Shown here: piece by piece, positions 27,204 through 38,225 of the stretch | Position numbering within the stretch: position 1 is the stretch's first letter | Layout: each line of letters begins with the position of its first letter | Assembly (NCBI GenBank): GCA_963844855.1 | Contig: CAWJQP010000076.1 | Coordinates: forward strand, 257,045 to 321,044 | Reading direction: 5' to 3' | DNA: 64,000 nt | Source of the DNA: DASQDN01 sp963844855 | GTDB lineage: Bacteria; Acidobacteriota; Terriglobia; Bryobacterales; Bryobacteraceae | Program-made: the position numbers and the translations under genes | The notes under the pieces: model-generated | Databases searched by the model: none | What the model saw: the letters and a program-made list of their open reading frames with translations, nothing else | Told to the model about the DNA's origin: nothing

Positions 27204-30200
27204 TTGATGCCTTACACCGCTACACAAAGCTACAATGCTTTGTTTCGGAGCGATTATTTGTCACGATTTCTAATTAAGTCGTCGTTAGTGACGCTTTTGT
27301 CCCCTCTTTTTGCCTATGGGTCGGAGTTTGACCGGATTCGCGAGCTGAATCAACAGATCCTGAGCGATTTAAGCAATAAGAATGCGCGGCACGCCGCGGC
27401 TTCAAATTCGCTCCTACACGAACGGGCTGAGTTACTGAGCGGAATAATTGCCGCAGATCCAGCTTCCGCATTGAACTTGCTCCTGCGTCCCGAGGAACTC
27501 CGCGAGCTACGGAATCGAGCTGGCGTCAATAAGGGGCTTCTCGAACGGACTTTTGCCTACACGGGTCCAGTTGAATCGACCGTGATCGATGAGCCTCAGC
27601 GAAGACGAAGCGTACGGAGCTATGTGTTCGACAGCGGGAACGAAACGCTCACCGCGTTTGGAGGGCCAGGGCTTTCGCTTCGATGCGGTGATGAAGCACG
27701 GCTCGAGGGCTTTCGACTCGGAGGGATGATGCTGGTCATGGCGGCGGCTGTCGAACGCCGCGCCGAACCGGCCGCCGAGTGCAGGACAGATGGAGTACAG
27801 AGGGTCGCAGTGATCCTGGTGAATTTTCCCGGCGCGGCGGCGCCGTCGATCACAAAAGCCCAAGTGGGCGATATCGTATTTGGGACGTCAGGGCGATCGG
27901 CCGCCTCATTCTATAAAGAAGCGTCTTATGGGCAACTCGAGTTAACCGGCGATGTGTACGGCTCGTATACACTCGATCGCGCCTACAGGTGCGGCGAGTT
28001 TGTACAAATGAGAACGGCAGCGCTGTCAGCAGCCGATGCCGAAATCGATTTCAGCCGCTATTCCCGCATTCTGGTAGTGCATCCGGACATCGCCGGATGC
28101 GAAACCAGCGGCCAGGGAACCATCGGATGTACGCTCTTGGTTTCGCCGAATGAAATTATTCGGGGCTCTTACGCTGCAGTTTCGGCCTCAACTCCCGAAG
28201 AACTGACGCTGACTGTGATCCACGAACTTGGTCATAACATGGGGATCGGTCACGCGCGCACGATTCGTTATCCGGGAACGACGATCGGTCCGGAACGTGG
28301 TCTCGCCACATTCGAAGAATACGGAGATTTGTTCTCCGTTATGGGCGCCGGTGAAGCGCATTTTGCGGCCTCGCAAAAAGTAGCGCTCGGCTGGGTTAAG
28401 CAACCGGGAGGCTATATTGCGGTTCAGAGCGCTGGGACTTTTGATTTGACTCCCTTGCAGTCGACGGGCTCGGGTCTCAAAGCCCTGCGTATTAAGCGGA
28501 ATACGGGAGACGAGGCGTTGTGGGTCGAGTACAGGCAACCCACTGGGGCGTTTGACCGCGTGGAAACTACAGGTCTCCGAGCGATGTTCGAAGGGGCATT
28601 GATTCACGTTCAGACTACAGACACTGAGCTTTATTCTGACCTGCTCGACTTCACGCCGGCGAGTATCGACGAGGCGCGTCAACTCCTCCTGCCCGGTTAC
28701 TTCACCGATCCTGTCTTACGGCCCGGGCAAACGTGGAGCGATCCTTTCAGCGATCTGACGATTGAGGTCGTATCCATGACTCCTGAGCGTCTGCGAGTCG
28801 CGGTACGGTACGATATGCCCTGCGCTAGCGTGTCGGGAATTACAGAGGGCGCAATGATCAGTCCGGAGGGCCGGCCGACGCCAATTTCTGTGACAGCCGG
28901 GCCGGAATGCTCCTGGAGCGCAACAGCTAGCAGAAGCTGGATGGATGTGCCGGGCGGCTTAAACCGAAAAGGTAGCGGGACAGTCACGCTTGAAGCGCAG
29001 CGGCACTCCTCGGCGCTGACGCGACACGGCGCCGTCACAATCGAGCGGAAAACCTTTGCCGTTATGCAAAGCGGTCCGGCGGCGGGGCCAAGTGTTGTCA
29101 ACTTTGGTCCAAACCGTGGGAGTTTTGAGAACCTCGCGTGGATACCCACCGAAACAATCGTTACGGACGCGAACGGAACGGGGGATCTCAAAGAGCTCTT
29201 TATCCTTATAAATGAGTCGCAGACGGAAATGAACGGCTGTCTCGCGCGATATGACTTTGCCACACGAACTCTAGCGTTGAAAGTGCCGTCGACCAGTAAT
29301 TATTCGATCGACACGATTCGCAATGGCGAGTTTGACTACATCGAAAATTCCCGTTGTGCAGCGGGTTATCCGTCGGTTACGGCAGTTTCGGACACGGAAA
29401 CCTATGTTTGGATGGAATTCGCGTTCCTTCCCGGAGTGAGCCGGCCGCAGGAGATCTACACGATGGCCGTCGACCGCAGCGGTGCGACGACCGGCTGGGT
29501 TCGTCAGGGTTCTTTCAGTTTCGACAGAGTATGCCGCGTTGTTCCGAGACCGTTCCGCTCGAATATCGGGGCGGGCGCGGGTATCTATCCGTTCCAGGCT
29601 GTTCCGACGTCGGAGCCTTGCGCCTGGCAGGTATCGTCGGGGAGTCCGTGGATCAAAGTGGAGACGAATCCATCCGGCAACGAATATGCCGTCGTTATCT
29701 ATTCGGTGGAGGCCAACCCCGGACCTGGTCCGCGTACGGGCTCCCTCACTCTTGGGGAATACACTATCCAGGTAATACAAGCCGACCCCCGAGCAATTCG
29801 ATTGTCGGATTTCGTGGTGAGTCCGGCGGAGACGACGGTCTCAAGCGGGCGCGGGGTGGTCAGCATTTCGGTGCGGGCGGCGGACAAGGCCGAGTGGCAG
29901 ATAACGAACACGACTCCGTGGCTTTCCGTGTTGGACCGGGGAGGAGATTTCGTAACAATAACCCACGACGTGAACAATACAAGCTCAGAACGCCGAGCCT
30001 CGCTGACGATTGCGGGACACACTGTCGTGATTCGGCAGATGGCGGGCGATCCGCTTCGACCAGCCATTGCAGAAGGTGGAGTCGTGAATGCAGCCAGCTT
30101 TCTCACCGGAATTTCGTCGGGGGCATGGTTCACGGTCAGAGGGGTCAATCTGTCGGCCACGACCCGTACGTGGACCGGCGCCGATTTCAATGGAGATCGT

Positions 30201-30776
30201 TTGCCGACCAGCCTTGATGGCGTACGCGTGCTGGTGAACGGGAAACCGGCGTACGTCTACTACGTGAGTCCGACGCAAATTAACGCGCTGGCGCCTGAAG
30301 ATGCAGCGCTCGGTTCCGTACCGATAGAGGTAGACAACAATGGACGCCGGAGCTTGTTCGAAGTGACTCTTCGCCGGTTGCGAGCTCCGGGACTCTTCAT
30401 GATGCCGGCTCCGGTTGCACGACTTGCGGCTGCGACGTTGACCGATGGGACGCTGGTGGCGCCAGATGGTACATTTTCGGGCTCGTCCACGCGTGGAGCC
30501 AAGGCGGGTGATGCTATCTCCCTCTATGCCACAGGCCTGGGAGCAACGACTCCTGCCTATCCTGAGGGCCGCATCCTCGAAGCGCCGCTCGCGATAGCGA
30601 CTCCAACCGTAACAATAGGTGGTCGTTCGGCTAGGGTGCTGTATGCCGGCCTCGTCAGTCCTGGACTGTATCAGGTCAACATCGAAGTGCCGGAGGTTCC
30701 ATCGGGCGAACACGAGATCATTGTGACGGCGCAGGGGACGCGCACACAACAACGAGCCATGTTGTTTGTTGAATAG
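27204..30776 (+). CDS. Secreted zinc metalloprotease with BACON domains and TIGR03437 C-terminus, 1190 aa
   Basis: Intact giant secreted protein. A hydrophobic N-terminal stretch (FLIKSSLVTLLSPLFAYG) serves as export signal. The gametolysin/M6-M12-like metzincin site H-E-L-G-H-N-M-G-I-G-H starts at residue 340 (H340, H344, H350 as zinc ligands, E341 catalytic). Beyond it are BACON-like beta sandwiches (about residues 565-620: SWSATASRSWMDVPGG; 805-860: CAWQVSSGSPWIKVET; 885-950: AEWQITNTTPWLSVL), an unassigned insert at about 635-770, and the terminal Solibacter TIGR03437 module (GVVNAASFLTGISSGAWFTV, AYVYYVSPTQINALAPED). Likely a surface or released hydrolase with carbohydrate- or mucin-like binding parts. 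Confidence 0.88.
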   Translation: MMPYTATQSYNALFRSDYLSRFLIKSSLVTLLSPLFAYGSEFDRIRELNQQILSDLSNKNARHAAASNSLLHERAELLSGIIAADPASALNLLLRPEELRELRNRAGVNKGLLERTFAYTGPVESTVIDEPQRRRSVRSYVFDSGNETLTAFGGPGLSLRCGDEARLEGFRLGGMMLVMAAAVERRAEPAAECRTDGVQRVAVILVNFPGAAAPSITKAQVGDIVFGTSGRSAASFYKEASYGQLELTGDVYGSYTLDRAYRCGEFVQMRTAALSAADAEIDFSRYSRILVVHPDIAGCETSGQGTIGCTLLVSPNEIIRGSYAAVSASTPEELTLTVIHELGHNMGIGHARTIRYPGTTIGPERGLATFEEYGDLFSVMGAGEAHFAASQKVALGWVKQPGGYIAVQSAGTFDLTPLQSTGSGLKALRIKRNTGDEALWVEYRQPTGAFDRVETTGLRAMFEGALIHVQTTDTELYSDLLDFTPASIDEARQLLLPGYFTDPVLRPGQTWSDPFSDLTIEVVSMTPERLRVAVRYDMPCASVSGITEGAMISPEGRPTPISVTAGPECSWSATASRSWMDVPGGLNRKGSGTVTLEAQRHSSALTRHGAVTIERKTFAVMQSGPAAGPSVVNFGPNRGSFENLAWIPTETIVTDANGTGDLKELFILINESQTEMNGCLARYDFATRTLALKVPSTSNYSIDTIRNGEFDYIENSRCAAGYPSVTAVSDTETYVWMEFAFLPGVSRPQEIYTMAVDRSGATTGWVRQGSFSFDRVCRVVPRPFRSNIGAGAGIYPFQAVPTSEPCAWQVSSGSPWIKVETNPSGNEYAVVIYSVEANPGPGPRTGSLTLGEYTIQVIQADPRAIRLSDFVVSPAETTVSSGRGVVSISVRAADKAEWQITNTTPWLSVLDRGGDFVTITHDVNNTSSERRASLTIAGHTVVIRQMAGDPLRPAIAEGGVVNAASFLTGISSGAWFTVRGVNLSATTRTWTGADFNGDRLPTSLDGVRVLVNGKPAYVYYVSPTQINALAPEDAALGSVPIEVDNNGRRSLFEVTLRRLRAPGLFMMPAPVARLAAATLTDGTLVAPDGTFSGSSTRGAKAGDAISLYATGLGATTPAYPEGRILEAPLAIATPTVTIGGRSARVLYAGLVSPGLYQVNIEVPEVPSGEHEIIVTAQGTRTQQRAMLFVE

Positions 30777-30823
30777 CGCTCCGGAAGAAATTCTCTTGGC
30801 TCGATGGAACGGGTCGATAAGGT

Positions 30824-32899
30824 GTGGGAGGTCTGTCTCACACTTTGCGCGGTCGGATATCAGTTTTGGGGCTTGCGGCTGCGGTCTGCATCGCAGCAGT
30901 GGCATTGTCCATACCAAAGAGTCGTTCGCGGCGAGCTCATGGTGGTCAAATCTTCCGGGTAGCTTACGATGGTTCCCCTCCGCTATCCGAGATCGGACCG
31001 AACGGCGAGCCGGGTGGACTTGCGGTGGCTCTCCTGAACGAAGCGGCTAATCGCCGGGGTATCCGTTTGCAGTGGGTCCTAGTCCAGGGCACCAGCCCAG
31101 ATACGGCCCTGACGAAGGACATCGTCGACATTTGGCCAGCGGTGGCCCCGTCGCCGGAGCGGGAGAAACGTTACCATCTCACGAAACCGTGGATGGCGGC
31201 CTCCTTCGCGCTCGTTTCGCGTAAACGAAGCGCAGTAAATAGCCCGGCGGACATCACCGGAAAAGAAGTTGCAATTACAGGCTTCCCGGTCGCTAAATCG
31301 GTAGCTCGCCAACATTTGCCGTATGCCATTCTGCAAACAGGAACATCCCGGTCCGACGTGCTTCGAAGTGTGTGCCGCGGTTCGGTGGCGGCTGGATTTG
31401 ACGAAGCGTCCTATCTCAGCATGCTGCTGCTCGACAGACCCGCTGAATGCTTCGGTGTTCCGCTTCATGTTCAGTTAGTTCACGGAGCTACCAGTCCGGT
31501 CAGTATCGCGGCTCGGCGGAACGCGCGGATCGCGGCTGATGAACTCCGTTCCGCCCTTGACGACATGGCAGCCGACGGTACAATGACTGCCGCGCTTGAC
31601 CGATGGGCATCCTTTTCGGCCAACGAGACTCGTTCCATTTTTGAACTGCGAAACTCTCAGAAGAGACGAACCTACCTTCAATGGGGGCTTGCGGGTAGTC
31701 TTATTGCTCTGACGTTGCTGGCGTGGCAAGTCTTGCGGGCGCAACGGGCGGCAAGCCAGGCCCGGCGGGCCAATGGAGCTAAGTCCGAATTCCTGGCCAA
31801 CATGAGCCATGAGATTCGTACACCGATGAATGGAATTCTCGGCATGCTCGATCTGGTGCTGGACGGGCCAATCACGGAGCAGCAGCGAGACGATATTCGA
31901 ATTGCACGGGACTCATCGGCTGCACTGCTGGCAATTCTCAAAGACGTTCTCGACCTTTCAAAGATCGAGGCGAAACGTATGAAGGTTTTTGAGACTCCGT
32001 TCGATCCGCACGCATGCCTGACCGGGGTAGTTCGGCTGTTTGAGGGTGTTGCGCGCGATAAGGGCCTCAAACTGGAGATGCTTTGCTCGGACGTTCCAAA
32101 ATGTGTTCGAGGAGACGAGATTCGACTCAGGCAAGTTGTGACAAACCTGATATCGAACGCGTTGAAGTTCACCGATGCCGGCGGCGTAGTTGTGGAATTG
32201 AGTGCCGAAGCATCGTCTGCGGGCACGGCGCTGCTTCGAATCAAAGTTCGCGATACGGGCATCGGCATTCCAATCGGAAAGCAGAAACATCTGTTTTGCA
32301 AGTTCAGCCAGGTCGATAGTTCGCCGAGCCGGCGCCATGGAGGCACCGGGCTTGGTCTGTCGATCGCCAAGTCGCTTGTCGATTTGATGCAGGGCTCTCT
32401 TACCTTTTCGAGCGTCGCGGGACAAGGATCCTGTTTTCGGGTGGAGATTCCGTTTAAGGTCGCTTCACCTGAGGAACAGGCTGCGCTGGAAAGTGTTGCG
32501 CGAACATCCTGCAAGCGCAGCGGACCGATCGGTAGGATTCTAGTCGCCGAGGACAATCGAATCAATCAGCTCGTCATCAGCAGATCACTGGAACGTCTGG
32601 GATATGCCGTCGACATCGCCGAGAACGGAGAAATCGCAATAGAACGCTGCAGAAACAATACATACGCGGCGATATTAATGGATTGTCAGATGCCCGTGAT
32701 GGATGGCTACGAGGCTACCGCAGCCATCCGTAAGGGCGGTCTTGTTGATCGATCCGCGCCGATCATCGCTGTGACTGCGCATGCAATGCGCGGCGACGAA
32801 GAACGCTGCCTGGAAGCGGGTATGACGAATTACATCACGAAGCCGGTTTCAAAAGCGGATCTGATCCGAGTGCTCTCGACACTGAACGCGAGCTCGTAG
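30824..32899 (+). CDS. Hybrid sensor histidine kinase with periplasmic solute-binding sensor, 691 aa
   Basis: GTG start at 30824. One N-terminal helix (SVLGLAAAVCIAAVALSI) precedes an SBP_bac_3-type periplasmic binding domain (FRVAYDGSPPLSEIGPNGEP, PAVAPSPEREKRYHLTKPWM). A second helix (GLAGSLIALTLLAWQVLRA) leads to the HisKA dimerisation domain with the phosphorylated H329 in MSHEIRTPMNGILGML, a full HATPase_c domain (N, G1 DTGIGIP, G2 GGTGLGLSI) and a C-terminal receiver with acceptor D620 in ILMDCQMPVMDGY. All phosphorelay residues are present. The ligand is unknown; the binding-protein type suggests an amino acid or similar small solute. It lies 47 bp after the metalloprotease gene and may report on its products. 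Confidence 0.92.
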   Translation: MGGLSHTLRGRISVLGLAAAVCIAAVALSIPKSRSRRAHGGQIFRVAYDGSPPLSEIGPNGEPGGLAVALLNEAANRRGIRLQWVLVQGTSPDTALTKDIVDIWPAVAPSPEREKRYHLTKPWMAASFALVSRKRSAVNSPADITGKEVAITGFPVAKSVARQHLPYAILQTGTSRSDVLRSVCRGSVAAGFDEASYLSMLLLDRPAECFGVPLHVQLVHGATSPVSIAARRNARIAADELRSALDDMAADGTMTAALDRWASFSANETRSIFELRNSQKRRTYLQWGLAGSLIALTLLAWQVLRAQRAASQARRANGAKSEFLANMSHEIRTPMNGILGMLDLVLDGPITEQQRDDIRIARDSSAALLAILKDVLDLSKIEAKRMKVFETPFDPHACLTGVVRLFEGVARDKGLKLEMLCSDVPKCVRGDEIRLRQVVTNLISNALKFTDAGGVVVELSAEASSAGTALLRIKVRDTGIGIPIGKQKHLFCKFSQVDSSPSRRHGGTGLGLSIAKSLVDLMQGSLTFSSVAGQGSCFRVEIPFKVASPEEQAALESVARTSCKRSGPIGRILVAEDNRINQLVISRSLERLGYAVDIAENGEIAIERCRNNTYAAILMDCQMPVMDGYEATAAIRKGGLVDRSAPIIAVTAHAMRGDEERCLEAGMTNYITKPVSKADLIRVLSTLNASS

Positions 32900-32906
32900 A
32901 CCGGGT

Positions 32907-35900
32907 TTATTTCTTCTCAGATTTCTTCGCCACAATACGAACACGTCTGGGCTTACGAGTGACCGGGCGTGGATCAAAGGAGTCACTCACCAGGTCGGCC
33001 TGCTCCTGCTCATGGCGTTTCGTCGTACCGGCCGCCGGACTCGCGCTCTCGGGGCGGCCGGCATAGTTAATTACGCGATCCGATGAGTCCAATAACGGCT
33101 GCATGTTTTCCTGCATGAACCGCCATGGACCCATGTTCCGCGGTTCCTCCTGGACCCAGTAGATTTCCGCGTTGGCAGGGTACTTATTGAGAATTGCTTC
33201 GATTTGCTCTTGCGGGAACGGATACATCATTTCCGTCCGCACGATAGCGACGTTCTCCACTTTGCGCTGTTCGCGACCAGCGACCAGGTCGTAATACACT
33301 TTGCCGGAACAGAACAGAATCCGGGAAACGTTCTGTGGCTTCACGAAGGAATCGTCGATTACTTCCTGGAATCCACCCGACGTGAAATCGGCGAGAGTCG
33401 AGACTGCTTTGGCCGCACGCAGGAGACTCTTGGGCGTGAACAGGATCAGCGGTTTACGGACGGGTTTGCCTGCCCCTCCGCCACGCATCTGGCGCCGTAA
33501 GACATGGAAGTATTGCGCCGGCGTAGTACAGTTCCCGACCTGCATGTTGTTTTCAGCGCAGAGCTGGAGAAAGCGTTCGATGCGCGCGCTGGAGTGCTCA
33601 GGGCCCTGGCCCTCATATCCGTGCGGCAGTAGCAGGACAAGTCCGGACGGCTGCCCCCATTTCGTCTCCGCGCAGGACAGGAACTGGTCGATGATGATCT
33701 GCGCCCCATTGACGAAGTCTCCGAACTGACCTTCCCACAGAACGAGCGCGTCGGGCTCGACGAGACTGATACCAAACTCGAAGCCCATGACGGCGAATTC
33801 ACTCAGCGAACTGTCCCAGACCCCGAAGTTCGCCTGCTGCGGAGAAAGGTTCATCAGCGGAACGAATTTGTCGCCGTTCTCGAAGTCGTAGAGTTCGAGA
33901 TGGCGTTGACTGAACGTCCCGCGACCAACGTCCTGACCACTGAGTCGAACGGGGTTGCCCTCGAGTAAGAGACTGCCGAAGGCCATCGCTTCGCCAAAAG
34001 CCCAATCCATGGGAGCGCCGTTCAACGCCTCGCGCCTTTTGTCCATCATGACTTTCAGTTTCGGATGAAGATGGAATCCGTCAGGAACCGAGACTAGGCC
34101 CTCAACGACCTTTGATGCCAATTCGGGACTAATGGCCGTAGGCGCCGCGCCGGTGGAAGTCGGTACCGGCGGAGCGTCCTGAAGTTCGTACGCTTCAGCG
34201 TTTTTCTTAGCGGTATCGTACCCTTCGGACAACCGCGCAATGTAGGCTTTCTTCCGTTCTTCGTAGCTGGGTTGCGCCAGTACTTTCTCGCGAACCAGAC
34301 GCTGAGAATACTGTGTAAGAACCGTTGGCTGCTGTTTGATCTTTTGGTACATCAACGGTTGAGTATACGTAGGATCGTCACCCTCATTGTGGCCGTGACG
34401 GCGGTAGCAGACGATATCAACGACGACGTCCTTCTTAAACTCCTGTCGGAAGTCGTAAGCCATCTTCGCGACGCGGACGACCGCTTCGGGGTCGTCGCCA
34501 TTGACGTGCCAGATAGGAGATTGGACGGCGCGCGCAATGTCAGTGGCGTAGTGTCCTGATCGCGCTTCCTCGGGCGGTGTCGTGAAACCAATCTGGTTAT
34601 TGATAACGATGTGAATTGTGCCGCCGGTTGAATAACCCTCCAAACGTGACAGGTTCATGGTCTCGGGGACTACACCCTGGCCCGCAAACGCAGCGTCACC
34701 GTGAATCAAGACCGGGAGCACCTGTTCGCGGCTCGGTATCACCCATGTTGTCCTGGCGCGCGCGCACAATTCCCTGCACGACGGGGTCGACAGCTTCAAG
34801 GTGGCTAGGGTTGAATGCCACCGACATATCAATGGTGTGACCTTGCGATGTGATGCGCTTCCCCGATGAGCCGAGGTGATACTTCACGTCACCCGAACCG
34901 TAGGCATTGGATGAAGAATTAGCTGCTTCCTCAAACTCGGCTATAACCTGATGGATCGGCTTCCCGATGATATTGGCGAGCACATTCAAGCGGCCGCGAT
35001 GCGCCATGCCAATCGCAATTTCTTTTACACCATCGGCGGCGGCACGCTCGGCGATCTCGTCAAGCGCAGCTATGGTCGAATCGCCTCCTTCGAGGGAGAA
35101 TCGCTTCTTGCCGATGAATCGAGTGCCCAGAAACTGTTCGAACGTTTCGGCCTCGATCAAACGATCGAGGATCTGTAGGCGCGCCTTAACGTCGAGAGGC
35201 GACTGATTCCTCGTGGATTCCATGCGATCCCGAAGCCAGTTTTTCTGCTCCGGCACGGGGATGTACATGTACTCGGGACCTACGCTTGCCGAGTAGGTCT
35301 GTCGGAGATCTTCGAGAACCTCTCGTAGTAGACGATTGCCTTCCGTCACAACACGCCGGTCGAGGTCCCACATCGTGAGGCCATGTGTGGCGGGATCGAG
35401 GTCCGGGTGCATTGGACGAGTGCTGCCGAGCGGATCGAGATTCGCAATCAGGTGGCCACGAACGCGGTATGCGTTGATGAGGTGCGCGACAGCTGCTTCT
35501 TTGTGTGGGTCGCCTGAGGGAACGGGTGCTGCCGCAACAGCCGCCGACGGAGCTTCTTCCTGAAGCTTGACAGGGCGGTACGACATGCCCAATTCTTCAA
35601 AGATGTTTTCGTAGAAGTTGTCGTTGCCGTTGAGCAGCGCGTGGAAACGACCAAGAAAACGGCCTGAGTCGGCCCCTTGGATGATGCGGTGGTCGTAGGT
35701 ACAAGTGACCATCATCACCTTGCTGATTCCCAATTGTGCCCGCGTTTCAGCGGGTGTTCCAGCGTACTCTGCCGGATAATCCATAGCGCCAGTCGCGATG
35801 ATCGCGCCCTGTCCGGCCATAAGACGCGGCACCGATCCGAACGTGCCTACCGTACCTGGATTCGTCAGCGAGATCGTCGTGCCCTGAAAGTCAGCAGGCA

Positions 35901-36549
35901 TCAGTTTGCTGGTACGGGCGCGGGCGACGATGTCATCGAACGCGGCGAGGTACTGGTTGAAGGCTAATCCAGCGGCGTTTTTGATGTTGGGGACCATCAG
36001 CGAGGATGACCCATCCTTGCCTTTCACATCGACAGCAAGACCGAAATTGACCTGCTTGCGAACGATGCGGAACGGTTGTCCGTCCTGCTCGGTGTAGGCA
36101 TCGTTCAACTGATGGAGCTGCTCGAGAGCTCGGAGGATGGCCCACCCAATGATGTGCGTGTAGGAAACTTTACTCTTCCCGATGATGGTCCGATGTTGAT
36201 TAATGAGCTGGCGATTCTCATCAAGAACTCGAACCTGAACAATACGTTGGGACGTCGCCGTCGGGACCGTGAGGCTTACCGCCATGTTCTCAGCGATTTT
36301 GCCTGCAACCCCACGAAGGGGCACGAGTTCTTCGTTAGCTCCGACTGAAATGGCAGGCGCCACCTTAGCGGCAGTCGCTACCGGCGCTCGTCCGTTCTTT
36401 GCCGGAACGGGCGACGCTGCGTGACCGTTGCCCTCAAAGACGTCTTTCCAACTTTCATCAACGTTCTTCCGATCATGGAGATACGTCTGGTAGAGCTCTT
36501 CTTCGAGCCAACTGTTGATCCCGAGCTTGGGGTCGTTTTGTTCAGACAT
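32907..36549 (-). CDS. kgd: Kgd-type 2-oxoglutarate dehydrogenase/decarboxylase with fused succinyltransferase domain (one frameshift)
   Basis: Multifunctional TCA-cycle enzyme that decarboxylates 2-oxoglutarate with thiamine diphosphate and transfers the succinyl group. Start ATG at 36549 gives the family N-terminus (MSEQNDPKLGINSWLEEELY), followed by an E2-like acyltransferase domain with the catalytic TYDHRIIQGADSGRFLGRFH. The C-terminal E1 part has GMAHRGRLNVLANIIGK, GDVKYHLG and VLPVLIHGDAAFAGQGVV. The frame breaks near 34745; removing one G restores GDTSREQVLPVLIHGD, and 3643 bp is one base over whole codons. The repaired protein has 1213 residues, as for actinobacterial Kgd. Confidence 0.93.
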
Positions 36550-36672
36550 GCGTGGAGATAGTGCCGTGCGGGGCGTTCTGGCGCTCTTATCCTAATAATA
36601 GCGTGAAGCGGACTATCGGGGCCATGGACGTACTGGCGCTGGCGCAGTCATGTGTATGACTCCTTACGAAAA

Positions 36673-38070
36673 TCATGTGTACTGCGCTTCCGTGGGACTC
36701 ACCGGCAGCACGACTTTCACACAGGTCCCTTTTCCACGCTCGCTCTGGATCTGGATTTCCCCGCCATGTTCCCTGACGATTTGGCGCGAGCTGAACATGC
36801 TCCAATTACCGGTCGAAACACGACCGTGGGCCACTTTGAAGCCTGGGTCAAAGATTGTTTTTAGCTCGGCCGGAGCCAGTCCCTGGCCATCGTCGGAGAA
36901 CGAGAGTACCAACGTCGAGTCGGCCTTTCGTGAGGATACGGCGACTCGACCGCTTCCATTGGTCGCATCGATGGCATTCCCGATGAGATTCGAGAATACG
37001 GCGCTTAATTGCTGAGGCCGGCAGACCAGCGGAGGGAGTTCCTGCAGATCCAGATCCACCTTCACTTTGCCGTCGTATTTGGGCTCGAGCAGCGCCGCCA
37101 CATCCGTGAGTAGCTCGTTGACATTTGCCGCCTGCGTTTCAGCGGCGTCGAGGTTTGAGAAGCGCTGCATTCGCGTTACAGTGTCTCGCAGCCGGTCAGT
37201 GGATAGTTTGATTGATTTTCTAAGCTCGTTTTGAAGAACAATCAGACGCTGCTGTTCCGCAGGAGCAGAGTGCGACTGTCGTGATGCCAGCAACAGCAGA
37301 GTATCAACACCACTAACCAGCGCTCCGATGGGTGAATTGAGCTCATGACTGAGAGCGGCGGCCAAGCGGCCTACCGATGCGGCATTCTCTGACAACAGGT
37401 TTCGGGCTTCGGCGTTTCTAAGTTTCTCGGCCGTTTCCAAGGTGCGACAGTGCCACTCATACGTCGACCGCCGCTGTTCGTACACCACTGCGCTCAGCAC
37501 CGCGGCAACGCATGTCAACATGAAGATGTAAAGCACCGCGATGGGATCGACACCTCGCCCGATATTGTAAACATGCTGGGCGAGCACTGCCAGCGAGACG
37601 TAGATTGATTCGACGACGAAGCCGAAAACAAGCATGTCCGTGGGTCGAAATGGAATCGCTGCCGCTACCACGAGCATGATTAACGTGATATTGCCCGAGA
37701 TAGAGCTGTCAGCAGTGGGATCGAATTGCGTGAGGAGCAATAACGTCCATGTAATGATCGTGGCAATCAACAACGCCGAAATACTGGCAATGAGTCGCGC
37801 ATGCACGTAGAGAGCCTTGGCTCGGGCAGCCAGGAGTGTCAAACCACCGACAGTTAGAATGCTGCCCAACATGGCTGCGCGAGTCGATAGCATTTCATAG
37901 CTCGGATCGAGAAGCATGTGGGCGCCGGTCATGAATGCCGAAACTGCGACTCCCACACCTCCGACGACCGTCAGTCCAATGTGGCTCAGGCGTTGAATTT
38001 CCTGACGAAATCCTGGATCCTGCTCGATGCTACCGGGTAGGATGTAGCGCCTTACGCGCTCCTGCCACAT
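36673..38070 (-). CDS. Membrane sensor histidine kinase, 465 aa
   Basis: The start at 38070 (MWQERVRRYILPGSIEQD) is preferred; the longer frame upstream has no signal-like content. Six or so hydrophobic segments fill the first about 220 residues (for example VVGGVGVAVSAFMTGAHML, MLGSILTVGGLTLLAA, LIASISALLIATIITWTLLL, LYIFMLTCVAAVLSAVVY). An atypical H-box follows (GRLAAALSHELNSPIGALVS), with the S-H-E-L-N-S-P variant common in NtrB- or HupT-like kinases, then the ATPase domain (LSAVFSNLIGNAIDATNGSG, SFSDDGQGLAP). No extracytoplasmic sensor domain is visible, so it may sense membrane state. No partner regulator adjoins it; kgd lies 123 bp away on the same strand. Confidence 0.85.
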   Translation of the reverse strand: MWQERVRRYILPGSIEQDPGFRQEIQRLSHIGLTVVGGVGVAVSAFMTGAHMLLDPSYEMLSTRAAMLGSILTVGGLTLLAARAKALYVHARLIASISALLIATIITWTLLLLTQFDPTADSSISGNITLIMLVVAAAIPFRPTDMLVFGFVVESIYVSLAVLAQHVYNIGRGVDPIAVLYIFMLTCVAAVLSAVVYEQRRSTYEWHCRTLETAEKLRNAEARNLLSENAASVGRLAAALSHELNSPIGALVSGVDTLLLLASRQSHSAPAEQQRLIVLQNELRKSIKLSTDRLRDTVTRMQRFSNLDAAETQAANVNELLTDVAALLEPKYDGKVKVDLDLQELPPLVCRPQQLSAVFSNLIGNAIDATNGSGRVAVSSRKADSTLVLSFSDDGQGLAPAELKTIFDPGFKVAHGRVSTGNWSMFSSRQIVREHGGEIQIQSERGKGTCVKVVLPVSPTEAQYT

Positions 38071-38225
38071 AGCAATACTGTAGCGCGCAAGCCTTGTACG
38101 CGTTAGAGTGATAAGGACTGGCACACACGCGAAGACTGCGTCCAAGTGTCTCGATTTGTTGATGAAAGGCGTCTCACACTGCGGAGCCCGGGTCGGCTGG
38201 GGCGGCTTTGGGAGGTTTGTGACAA

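Noticed and set aside
29354..30917. Two ORFs of about 290-310 codons overlapping the metalloprotease C-terminus in other frames and strand
   Set aside because: Both are Arg-rich or Ser-rich shadows without domains; the main frame there is a continuous, clearly conserved BACON/TIGR03437 protein.
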